Shown: positions 6,390 through 13,347 of the stretch, in pieces
Position numbering within the stretch: position 1 is the stretch's first letter
Layout of the letters: the number at the start of each line of letters is the position of its first letter
DNA from: an uncultured Victivallales bacterium
GTDB lineage: Bacteria > Verrucomicrobiota > Lentisphaeria > Oligosphaerales > JAFGRS01
Length of the DNA: 41,376 nucleotides
Assembly (NCBI GenBank): GCA_903837355.1
Contig: CAILUI010000165.1
Location: 1 to 41,376 of the forward strand
Direction of reading: 5' to 3'
Notes under the pieces: model-generated
Seen by the model: only the letters and a program-made list of their open reading frames with translations
The model's database searches: none
What the model was told of the DNA's origin: nothing
Made by a program: the position numbers and the translations under genes

Positions 6390-9014
6390 TCACGGCGCCT
6401 GAAAGACCTCGAGTTCGGCGATGCTCATCTGGGCTCCGGGCTGATTGGCGTCATCAGGCTTGACGGACTGGACGCGGATGAAGCGGGCTTCGAGCGGCGG
6501 GATCTTGTGCTCATGGACGCCGCCCCGATCATTCGTGGTGTGGACCACATTCTGCCAGGTTTCGCCGTCGTCCGAGACCAGGACGTTGTACTCCGTCGCA
6601 TAGCCCTGCAGGTTGAAGGTGACGACGACGCGATCGATCAGCCAGACCCGCTCCATGTCGACCTCGAAGGTCCAGGCATAGGAGTAGGCCCCGGCTGCGG
6701 TTGTATCGGGATCGCCGTCCACGCCCTTGTAGGCGAACTGGCGAACGCTGGCGATCAGGGGTCGCGTGCCGTCGAACGAGAGCAGCTTGGCGGGCTTCTT
6801 CAGAACCAGATTCGGGCTCTGGAAACGCGGGGGCGGGATGGTCAGGGGGTCGGGCACGGGCGTTGCCAACTCGATCTTGAAGACGGTGTCCACGGGGTCC
6901 GCCACCACCCCGCGCAGATCGAGGGTCACGGTCAAGTCGGTGGACGTCCCGCGCTGCTCGAATGCGAGTTCTTTGCCGCTGTTCATGCAGGTGACCTTCG
7001 TCACCTTCTGGCGCAGCGGCCAGACAGTCAGGCTCGGGTCCGGCGGCAGCCCGGTCTTGCCGCGCGCATTGCTCAGGGCGTGCAGGTAGATGGTATCTCG
7101 GCTCAGGCTGATGGTGTTGTAGCCCCAGGTGCCACTCTCGAGCGGTCCCGGATAGACGTTCGTGTAGGCGTGGTACAGCGGCTCGAGGCCCGGCGGATTC
7201 GCCCACTCGGCCATCTTCATGTGGCACTGCATAAGCGGCGCCTCGCGAAGGCTCTTGACCTCCCCGGGACCCAGGCTCATGGTGTGATCCATATTGGCGA
7301 CGAACCCCTCGCCGATCAGGGAAAGCTGGACGCGCAGATACTCCTGCCAGTCGGAGTTGGCGCCGCGGGCCATCTCCCACTCCGGCTGGACCAGCAGCCG
7401 CCAGGTCTCCGGGGTGTGCTTCTTGGGCCAGGGAATGTGCGCTGGCCACACCTCCCAGATGGTCTTGCCCCAGGCACCCCAGGCCTCGAAGTCCACGATG
7501 TCCCAGTCGCCGTTGTTGCCGCGGATATGGCCATTGAGGATGATCAGCAGCTCAGGATCATAGCTGCGGGTCATGCTGTAGAGGGCGTCGAGCGACTCGC
7601 CGTCCACGCCGCTCCAATCGTACCAGAAAGCCTTGGGATGGTAGGTGAGGATCGCTTCTTCGACCATCAGGATGGACTGGTTGACGCTGAACTGCGGATC
7701 GCCGACGTTGAGATTGCCCATGTACATGCCGAAGGGGACGCCGTTGGCCTCCAGAGCCGTCTTGCAGGCGGCCACGACATCACTCTCGGTGCGCTTCTGG
7801 GTGGCGAAGCGGCCGGGCCAGCGGAAGAGGAGATCGCCATTGTTATAGGTGATCGGCATAGCGAGGCCATAGCCTTGCGCCTTCATCAGCTTGGCGAAGG
7901 CATCGAGATCGCCGGTGGGCAGTCGTTCGGGCCCATGGATGAGGGCCGTCAGGCGACACTGCTCGAACCACTTGTTGGGGCGCTCCCGGACGCTGATCGA
8001 CAAGGCCTTCTCGGCCCGCGCGCCCTGGGCGTCACGGACGCGCGCCAGAAAGGCATACTCCCGCAGTTCCGCGTACGCGGCGACCGTGCCCACGATGCGA
8101 CCATCGGCCTGCAGGGCGAGCCCCGGCGGCAGGTCGCCATCGCGGAGCGTCCAACGGTACGGTGGCGTGCCGCCCTGGGCCTGCAGAAACAGGGGGGAGG
8201 CCTGCATCAGGTTATTGGGTGACATGACGAAGTTGTCGAGGGTGCCCTCATCGCTGCCGGGCGGGGTCTTGATCTGCTCGACCTGCGGCATGGCGCCAAC
8301 ATAGGGCCATTCGCGCCAGGCGAGCGGCAGCACGCCGGTCTTGGCCTCGGGCATTGCCTGGGTGGTCACCGTGAGCGGACCGTCGAGCCGGTTGACGGCG
8401 TAGGTCAGGCCCTTGAGGGAATCGCCTTGGGCGTCGCCAAGGCGGGCGTAGAAGCCGAAGCGCCCCTCTTCCTGGTTGGCGATCTTGAGCAGCAGCCGGT
8501 TCCAGCCGGCCACGAGCGTCACCGGCAAACGCACCGCGTCGCGCCGGGAATGACCCTCGGTGCTCGAGCCCAGCGCGACGCCGTTCAGCCAGGCGCTGTA
8601 CTCGTTATCCGCGCCCAGGAACAGCTCTGCCGCGAGGGCGGCTGGGCTGTGAATGTAGACATGGGCATAGGCGACCTTGGCCGCCACCGACAGCCCCTGC
8701 TTAACCTTATAGTAGCTGAAGAGGTCTTGGTAGTCATCGTAGTTCCGTGAGAACAGACGGTCGTCGAAGTAGCGCCAGGTCAGGCCGCCGGCGTCCTGAC
8801 CCAGCGCGGGTTGCACCGTGGCCTCGTTCACCCAGTCCTTGGCGAAACCGCGGTTATCGGCGTCGTTGTCGAAGGTGCCGGCCACCAGCCAGGTATTGAT
8901 GGCGTGCTTGGCCTCAACGGGTGCGGCGACGGCCCCGCTACTGGCCACACCGAACCCCAATAACGTCGCTAAAACCATGGCAGAAAATCCTTTATGAGAC
9001 ATTCTTGCAGTCAT
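6390..9014 (-). CDS. Secreted multidomain GH29-like (alpha-L-fucosidase-like) protein with Ig-like and F5/8-type C domains
   Basis: A large exported protein, about 874 residues from the ATG at 9014. A signal peptide (hydrophobic core AMVLATLLGFGVA) leads into a beta-sandwich segment of roughly 200 residues (LFLGADNEYSAWLNG), a putative-Ig (He_PIG) module with GGTPPYRWTLRDGDLPPGL, then a TIM-barrel region of about 300 residues resembling GH29 fucosidases. D466 in FWYDWSGVDGES is the best candidate nucleophile, and SLSRDTIYLHAL resembles the post-barrel strand. The C-terminal about 140 residues are discoidin-like (YNVLVSDDGETWQNV, ARFIRVQS). An in-frame TTG at 9032 after GGGGAG is another possible start. 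Placement in GH29 is by resemblance only; activity on fucosides is inference. It is the last gene of the minus-strand cluster. Confidence 0.7.
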   Translation of the reverse strand: MTARMSHKGFSAMVLATLLGFGVASSGAVAAPVEAKHAINTWLVAGTFDNDADNRGFAKDWVNEATVQPALGQDAGGLTWRYFDDRLFSRNYDDYQDLFSYYKVKQGLSVAAKVAYAHVYIHSPAALAAELFLGADNEYSAWLNGVALGSSTEGHSRRDAVRLPVTLVAGWNRLLLKIANQEEGRFGFYARLGDAQGDSLKGLTYAVNRLDGPLTVTTQAMPEAKTGVLPLAWREWPYVGAMPQVEQIKTPPGSDEGTLDNFVMSPNNLMQASPLFLQAQGGTPPYRWTLRDGDLPPGLALQADGRIVGTVAAYAELREYAFLARVRDAQGARAEKALSISVRERPNKWFEQCRLTALIHGPERLPTGDLDAFAKLMKAQGYGLAMPITYNNGDLLFRWPGRFATQKRTESDVVAACKTALEANGVPFGMYMGNLNVGDPQFSVNQSILMVEEAILTYHPKAFWYDWSGVDGESLDALYSMTRSYDPELLIILNGHIRGNNGDWDIVDFEAWGAWGKTIWEVWPAHIPWPKKHTPETWRLLVQPEWEMARGANSDWQEYLRVQLSLIGEGFVANMDHTMSLGPGEVKSLREAPLMQCHMKMAEWANPPGLEPLYHAYTNVYPGPLESGTWGYNTISLSRDTIYLHALSNARGKTGLPPDPSLTVWPLRQKVTKVTCMNSGKELAFEQRGTSTDLTVTLDLRGVVADPVDTVFKIELATPVPDPLTIPPPRFQSPNLVLKKPAKLLSFDGTRPLIASVRQFAYKGVDGDPDTTAAGAYSYAWTFEVDMERVWLIDRVVVTFNLQGYATEYNVLVSDDGETWQNVVHTTNDRGGVHEHKIPPLEARFIRVQSVKPDDANQPGAQMSIAELEVFQAP

Positions 9015-9115
9015 CCCCATCCCCTTATCCAATCAGACTCCCCAGCCGCCGCCCCCGCGCGAGACGGCACCGCGGCGTGGCCCCATAACCTAACGACAAA
9101 TGCTGGAACACCCAA

Positions 9116-9139
9116 GGGCGGCGGGCGCAGCCGCCGCCC
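9116..9139 (-). terminator. Strong hairpin between the small membrane protein and the GH29-like gene
   Basis: GGGCGGCGG (9116-9124) and CCGCCGCCC (9131-9139) form a perfect nine-base stem with a six-base loop, 19 bases after the stop of the preceding minus-strand gene. Only TTGGGTGTT follows, so termination would be partial. It could instead be an attenuator or an mRNA processing site that sets different levels for the GH29-like gene. Confidence 0.4.
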
Positions 9140-9157
9140 CCGCGCTCCCGAGCGCGC

Positions 9158-9535
9158 CTACGGGCTCGCCCGGAGGCGCTTGAGGATGGCGGGGTTGGTC
9201 ACCGCCGCCGGGTCGAAGCCATAGGCCTTGCGGTAGAGCTCGAGGACGGCCGCGGCCGGCAGCGCCGGGTCCTCGGCCAGGGCGGCATAGCAGGCCGCCA
9301 GGTTGGTCGTAACGCGCCGGGCCGCGTCGCCCCGCAGTTGGGGGCGCAGGGCCTCGTAGGCCTTGGCCGCCTGGGCGTACTGGGCCTGGTTCTGCATCTC
9401 CACGGCGCGGTTCTCAGCGAGGATGAGCTGGCGCTTGACCCATTGGCTGCGGCCCACCCAGCCGACCACGGCCAGGATGGCGATGGCCAAGACGAGGCGC
9501 ACGGCGGGACGAGTCAGGCTCTTGCGGGACGACAT
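9158..9535 (-). CDS. Small membrane-anchored helical (TPR-like) protein of unknown function
   Basis: 125 residues, family not recognised. Residues about 10-27 (AVRLVLAIAILAVVGWVG) form one membrane segment after a basic N-terminus, so the rest probably faces the outside. The remainder is helical with tetratricopeptide-like spacing (QAQYAQAAKAYEALRPQL, then NLAACYAALAEDP). A GGGGAG ribosome site precedes the ATG at 9535, and the gene starts 13 bases after the aldo/keto reductase stop, so the two are co-transcribed. Similar short anchored helical-repeat proteins often serve as adaptors, but nothing here says for what. Confidence 0.65.
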   Translation of the reverse strand: MSSRKSLTRPAVRLVLAIAILAVVGWVGRSQWVKRQLILAENRAVEMQNQAQYAQAAKAYEALRPQLRGDAARRVTTNLAACYAALAEDPALPAAAVLELYRKAYGFDPAAVTNPAILKRLRASP

Positions 9536-9548
9536 GCTCGTGCTCCCC

Positions 9549-10502
9549 TCAGGTCAGCCAGCCCTGCACGTGCCAGGCCGGCAGATCGATGAACTCCGGA
9601 TCCGGGAAGGCCAGGTCCGCAGCCTCAACGAGGTGCTCCGGCGACAGCGGCCCAGCCGCGGCCATGGCCAACGCCTGCTCGAGGTAATCGGGGCGGTCGA
9701 TGCCGACGAGAACCGTGCTGATCCCGGGCAGGCTCAGCGCGTAGCGCGTGGCGAACTCGGCCAGGGCCATCCCCTCCGGCGCCGCGGCGGCACAGCGCTC
9801 GCGATGCGCCTGGACGGCCTGCAGTTCCGGGTGCAGCGCCCGGCCGCGCTCGGTGAGGATGCCCTTGCAGAGCACCGAGCGCGCCATGACCCCGATACCG
9901 GCGGCCACGGCGGCCTCGAGAAAGGCGGCCTCGCGCTGGTCGATGAGGCTGAGCGCGATCTGGATGACATCCCAGCGCCGGCTCTCGATGACCCGGCCGG
10001 TGCTGCCGCCAGGGTACGTCGACGCCCCGCTGGCCCGGATGGCGCGTTGCGATTTGAGGTCCTCGAACAGCTCGGCGACCTCGTCATTGGCGATGACGAT
10101 CTCTTCAACACGGTGCAGCATCAGGATGTCCACATAGTCGGTACGCAGCGCCTGCAGACTGGCGTCGAGGCTGGCGAACAGCCGGTCGCGCAGGACGCGC
10201 TTGCGCAGGACGCGGCCACCATCGCCGGTCAGGGCGGGGCACTTGGTGCAGAGCACGACCTGCTGCCGACGGCCGGTGAAGGCGCGGCCGAGAAGCTGCT
10301 CGCTGGCGCCATAGGCGGGGGCCGTGTCGTAGCCGGTGATGCCGCGCGCCAGGGCCGTCTGCAACAGCTCGACAGCCTGGTCGGCGCTCAACATATCCGC
10401 AGGGCCGCGGACACCGATGCCGTAGGGCAGGCCGAGCTCGACGCAGCCGAACGACAGCGGCGAGACCCGCAACCCCGTCTTGCCAAGGGGGCGCGACTCC
10501 AT
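9549..10502 (-). CDS. Aldo/keto reductase
   Basis: NAD(P)-dependent oxidoreductase of the AKR superfamily, 317 residues, cytoplasmic. The opening RPLGKTGLRVSPLSFGC is typical, and the catalytic tetrad is complete: D59 and Y64 in ITGYDTAPAYG, K87 in VLCTKCP, and H130 in DILMLHRV. A C-terminal helix after GISTVLVGID is the usual cofactor-side motif. It lies 28 bases after an SDR gene and 13 bases before a small membrane protein, all on one strand. With a GH29-like gene downstream, an aldose such as fucose is a reasonable substrate guess (AKR and SDR L-fucose dehydrogenases are both known), but the sequence does not prove it. Confidence 0.9.
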   Translation of the reverse strand: MESRPLGKTGLRVSPLSFGCVELGLPYGIGVRGPADMLSADQAVELLQTALARGITGYDTAPAYGASEQLLGRAFTGRRQQVVLCTKCPALTGDGGRVLRKRVLRDRLFASLDASLQALRTDYVDILMLHRVEEIVIANDEVAELFEDLKSQRAIRASGASTYPGGSTGRVIESRRWDVIQIALSLIDQREAAFLEAAVAAGIGVMARSVLCKGILTERGRALHPELQAVQAHRERCAAAAPEGMALAEFATRYALSLPGISTVLVGIDRPDYLEQALAMAAAGPLSPEHLVEAADLAFPDPEFIDLPAWHVQGWLT

Positions 10503-10530
10503 GATTCACCCTCTTTCGTGCTCAGGCCGC

Positions 10531-11316
10531 TCAGCAGTGCATGCCGCCGTCCATCAGAATGGCTTCGCCGGAGATGTAGGCACTGGCCTGGCTGGCCAGG
10601 AAAACCACGACGCCTTTGATGTCGTCCGGGTTGGCGAGGCGCTGCCCGCAGGGCACCTTCTTCGTGTAGTTCCGGCGAAACGGCTCCGGCTGAATCTCCG
10701 GGGCATACAGGCCACCGGGGCAGATGCAGTTGGCACGGATGTTGTGCTTGCCCAGCACGCGCGTCTGGTAGCGCGCCAAGGCCAGCAGTCCGGCGTTATG
10801 GAAGAAGTAATCCGGCGGGGGTTCGCCCATGGTGGTGCCGTCGTAGTTCGAGAGATCGGGACCGAACATGCCGAACATGCTGCTGATGTGGACGACTGAG
10901 CCGCCGCCGCGGTCGATGAGCAGATCGGTCATCTCGCGCGTGATATCGAACATCCCCGTGGCGTTGACCCGCATCGACTCGGCGAACTGCTCGAGGGGAC
11001 CGCGGTAGCCCTGCATGGGCCGTGAGACCGAGTTGTTGACAAAGACATCAAGACCGCCGAAACGCTCCCGAATGAGGCCCGTGAGCGCGACCACTGACGC
11101 ATGGTCGGCTTGGTCAAGTTGGGCGGCATGGACATCCAGGCCGCGGGCCCGGAACTCCGCGGCCACGCCTTCGTTGGCGGCGAGGTTACGGCTCGCCGTG
11201 ATCACCGTGCCCTCGGCCTCTGCCAGGCCTTCCACGATGCATTTCCCGTAGCGCCCAGCGCCGCCGGTCACCAGACAGACTTTGCCCTTGAGGCTGAGCA
11301 GTTCCTTGACATGCAT
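10531..11316 (-). CDS. SDR-family oxidoreductase with the catalytic lysine replaced by asparagine
   Basis: Classical short-chain dehydrogenase/reductase of 261 residues. The nucleotide-binding glycine motif TGGAGRYG is at residues 17-24, VNNS replaces the usual NNAG at about 93-96, the active serine region is HISS at 143-146 and Y170 is present. The normal YxxxK reads YFFHN, so the lysine that lowers the tyrosine pKa and binds the ribose is N174. The C-terminal dimer strand (AYISGEAILMDGG) is intact, so this is not a decaying gene by other signs. GGAGGG precedes the ATG. It heads the aldo/keto reductase operon. It may be a non-catalytic or altered-mechanism member, perhaps a subunit or sensor. 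Confidence 0.88.
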   Translation of the reverse strand: MHVKELLSLKGKVCLVTGGAGRYGKCIVEGLAEAEGTVITASRNLAANEGVAAEFRARGLDVHAAQLDQADHASVVALTGLIRERFGGLDVFVNNSVSRPMQGYRGPLEQFAESMRVNATGMFDITREMTDLLIDRGGGSVVHISSMFGMFGPDLSNYDGTTMGEPPPDYFFHNAGLLALARYQTRVLGKHNIRANCICPGGLYAPEIQPEPFRRNYTKKVPCGQRLANPDDIKGVVVFLASQASAYISGEAILMDGGMHC

Positions 11317-11421
11317 GCGTCAACCCTCCGCGAGCGGCCACAGGGGCAGGGAACCAGGGTCCGTATCCGCGCCTCACGGGAGAAGCCTGGCGGTAAGCCG
11401 CCGGGCCCCGCAGGATGAGAC

Positions 11422-13158
11422 TCAGCGCAGGAACCGGTGCCAGTCGGCACAGCCCACGAAGGCGTCACAGCAGGGTTCGGCCTGAGCGCGTAGGCCGCGA
11501 TCATCGGTAACCAACCACACCGCACCCCCTTCGATGCGAGCCCTGCCCAGGCGGGCCAGCAGGTACTCGTCGGCATTCTGCGACTCCCGCAAGCCGTTCG
11601 AAAACACCACCGTCAGCCCATCACGTTCCTCGCGGGCACTCAAGGCCCCCTGGCCATCGAACACGACCTCGACGCGGGCAAACGAGCGGGCTCGGACTCG
11701 GCATAGCCCGCAGAAGATATCGCGGCTCCGCGACATCCCTTCGTTCAGTTCGTGGAGCGCCAACTCGGGGACGCGGCGGATCACGTTGTAGCCATCGACA
11801 AAGACATGGATGGCCGGCGCGGCTCCGCCGTTCAGCGCCGCGCGCACATCCCAGATCTCGCGGACACGTACCGCTGCGGCCGCCACCACCGGGGCTCCCC
11901 CGGCATGCACCACGGCCGCGATCAACCGCCGGCGCTGCGCCAGGGCCTCCCGCACGTGCCGTAGGCTCGCCGCGCCCAGCAGATCGGCAATCAGATCCAG
12001 ATCCAGCAGGCCCTCAAGCCGATCCAACTGCGGCAGCACGTCACTGGCCGGCGCCGCCTCCTTGATGCGGGCCATGAGCTGGGTCGCCAGGTCGGTCGCG
12101 AGGATGTCCGCCTCGGGCAGCAGCGACTGCAGACGGTCCAGTTCCCGACAGACGGCCGCATGGACACGGCGGACGTCAGGGAGGACCTTGACCGATTCGT
12201 CCATGCACACGCCCAGACGCTGCGCCATGGCGGCAAGCTCGCGAATGCGGGCGCGGATCGCCTCGTAAGTCCCATGCAGCTCATTCTGCCGACGCTGCTC
12301 CGCCAGCACGTCCTCGGCGCGGGCCAGGAGCGCGACCGTGCCCACCGCGGTCGCGGCATCAGCCAGCCGAGCGACCTCAGGCGTCAGTCCGAGGGCCTCG
12401 CGCTTGAAGGCCGCCACCGCGGCGGTGACCCGCGCCTCGACCGCGCCGACAGCCTGCTCGCTGGCGGCGCGGGCCTCGCGCAGTTCACGGCGGAGTTCGC
12501 GCTCGCGCTGTTCCCCTTCAAGGCGTGCCTGGCGGAGCTCGTGCTCGCCCTCGCGGACCTTGTCCCGTTGCCGGGCCAAGGCCTCACGCTGGGCGGCGAT
12601 GTCGTGCTGCAGACCCGCGTCGACCACGCCCGCCGCCGGCGCTGGCGGCGCCGCGGGCACCGCGACTGGGGCGAAGGGCGCCAGCAGACGGACCTCCGCC
12701 GGCAGACGTTCGGGCCGCGCCGGCCAATCCGGGCGCCAGAGTGCCTGCCGACGCAGCAACCGCAGGCCGCGACGCCGCACGGCAGGGCGCGCGTCGATGG
12801 CCATGGCTACCGCCAGGGCCGGACTGCCCGTGCCGCGCAGAAGGTCGCGCCAATGCCGTCGCAACCAGTCCGCATCCAGAATCTGGAGGGCGCGGCAAGC
12901 GGGAGCCCAAGGCGCCTCGAGCGCCTGACGCAACAGCGCCTCAACCCGCTCGAGCCGCCCCAGCAACGCCGCGCGCAGGCGCATCCGTACGGCCGGCTTG
13001 GCCAAGGTAGCCGGAGCCGGCTGGAAACCGCCGCGAAACACGGCGTCCTGCAGCAGCGGAACCGCCAAGACGGCCTGGAACAGCCGCTCGTTGCCGAGGG
13101 CTGACAGCAGCCAGTCCGCTGCCGCTTCACTGACAGGCAGCGCTTTACTCTGCGACAT
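11422..13158 (-). CDS. Coiled-coil protein with a C-terminal NYN (PIN-like) nuclease domain
   Basis: 578 residues. The last 128 residues are an NYN/PIN-fold RNase-type domain: HVFVDGYNVI with D455 and N458, D501 in VVFDGQG, D530-E531 in NADEYLL, and D552-D553 in VTDDRGL, a full set of acidic metal-binding residues as in YacP-like proteins. Ahead of it lie a helical N-terminal region of about 165 residues with no family I recognise (two arginine-rich helices, LRLLRRQALWRPDW), an alanine/proline linker, a charged coiled coil at about 185-245 and further helices to about 440. AAGGA precedes the ATG at 13158. It is divergent from the DUF4838 gene and upstream, on the same strand, of the SDR gene. 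An RNA-processing or RNA-degrading role is likely; the target is unknown. Confidence 0.8.
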   Translation of the reverse strand: MSQSKALPVSEAAADWLLSALGNERLFQAVLAVPLLQDAVFRGGFQPAPATLAKPAVRMRLRAALLGRLERVEALLRQALEAPWAPACRALQILDADWLRRHWRDLLRGTGSPALAVAMAIDARPAVRRRGLRLLRRQALWRPDWPARPERLPAEVRLLAPFAPVAVPAAPPAPAAGVVDAGLQHDIAAQREALARQRDKVREGEHELRQARLEGEQRERELRRELREARAASEQAVGAVEARVTAAVAAFKREALGLTPEVARLADAATAVGTVALLARAEDVLAEQRRQNELHGTYEAIRARIRELAAMAQRLGVCMDESVKVLPDVRRVHAAVCRELDRLQSLLPEADILATDLATQLMARIKEAAPASDVLPQLDRLEGLLDLDLIADLLGAASLRHVREALAQRRRLIAAVVHAGGAPVVAAAAVRVREIWDVRAALNGGAAPAIHVFVDGYNVIRRVPELALHELNEGMSRSRDIFCGLCRVRARSFARVEVVFDGQGALSAREERDGLTVVFSNGLRESQNADEYLLARLGRARIEGGAVWLVTDDRGLRAQAEPCCDAFVGCADWHRFLR

Positions 13159-13347
13159 GCGTATTCGTCCTTACGACTCCACAAGCTGTGCCCCGGCCTG
13201 GTCCACCAGCGACCCCAACATACACGCACGGCCCGCGTTCATCCATCCGGCCGCCGCCCAGCTTGCGCGTTGCCCGCCCTGCCGGTACGTTCCTGCGCTG
13301 CTGAGATCCGTCGGCTCTCTTTGGCCACAGAGATAGGGATAAGAATC
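13159..13347. other. Divergent promoter spacer between the NYN gene and the DUF4838 gene
   Basis: 189 non-coding bases between two outward-facing starts. Transcription must begin here for at least one of the two directions, but no convincing -35/-10 pair was found. The ATG at 13348 is preceded by a purine-rich AGATAGGGATAAG. Confidence 0.4.

Noticed and set aside
11422..13158. NYN protein as toxin of a toxin-antitoxin pair
   Set aside because: There is no small partner gene, and the protein is far larger than PIN-domain toxins.
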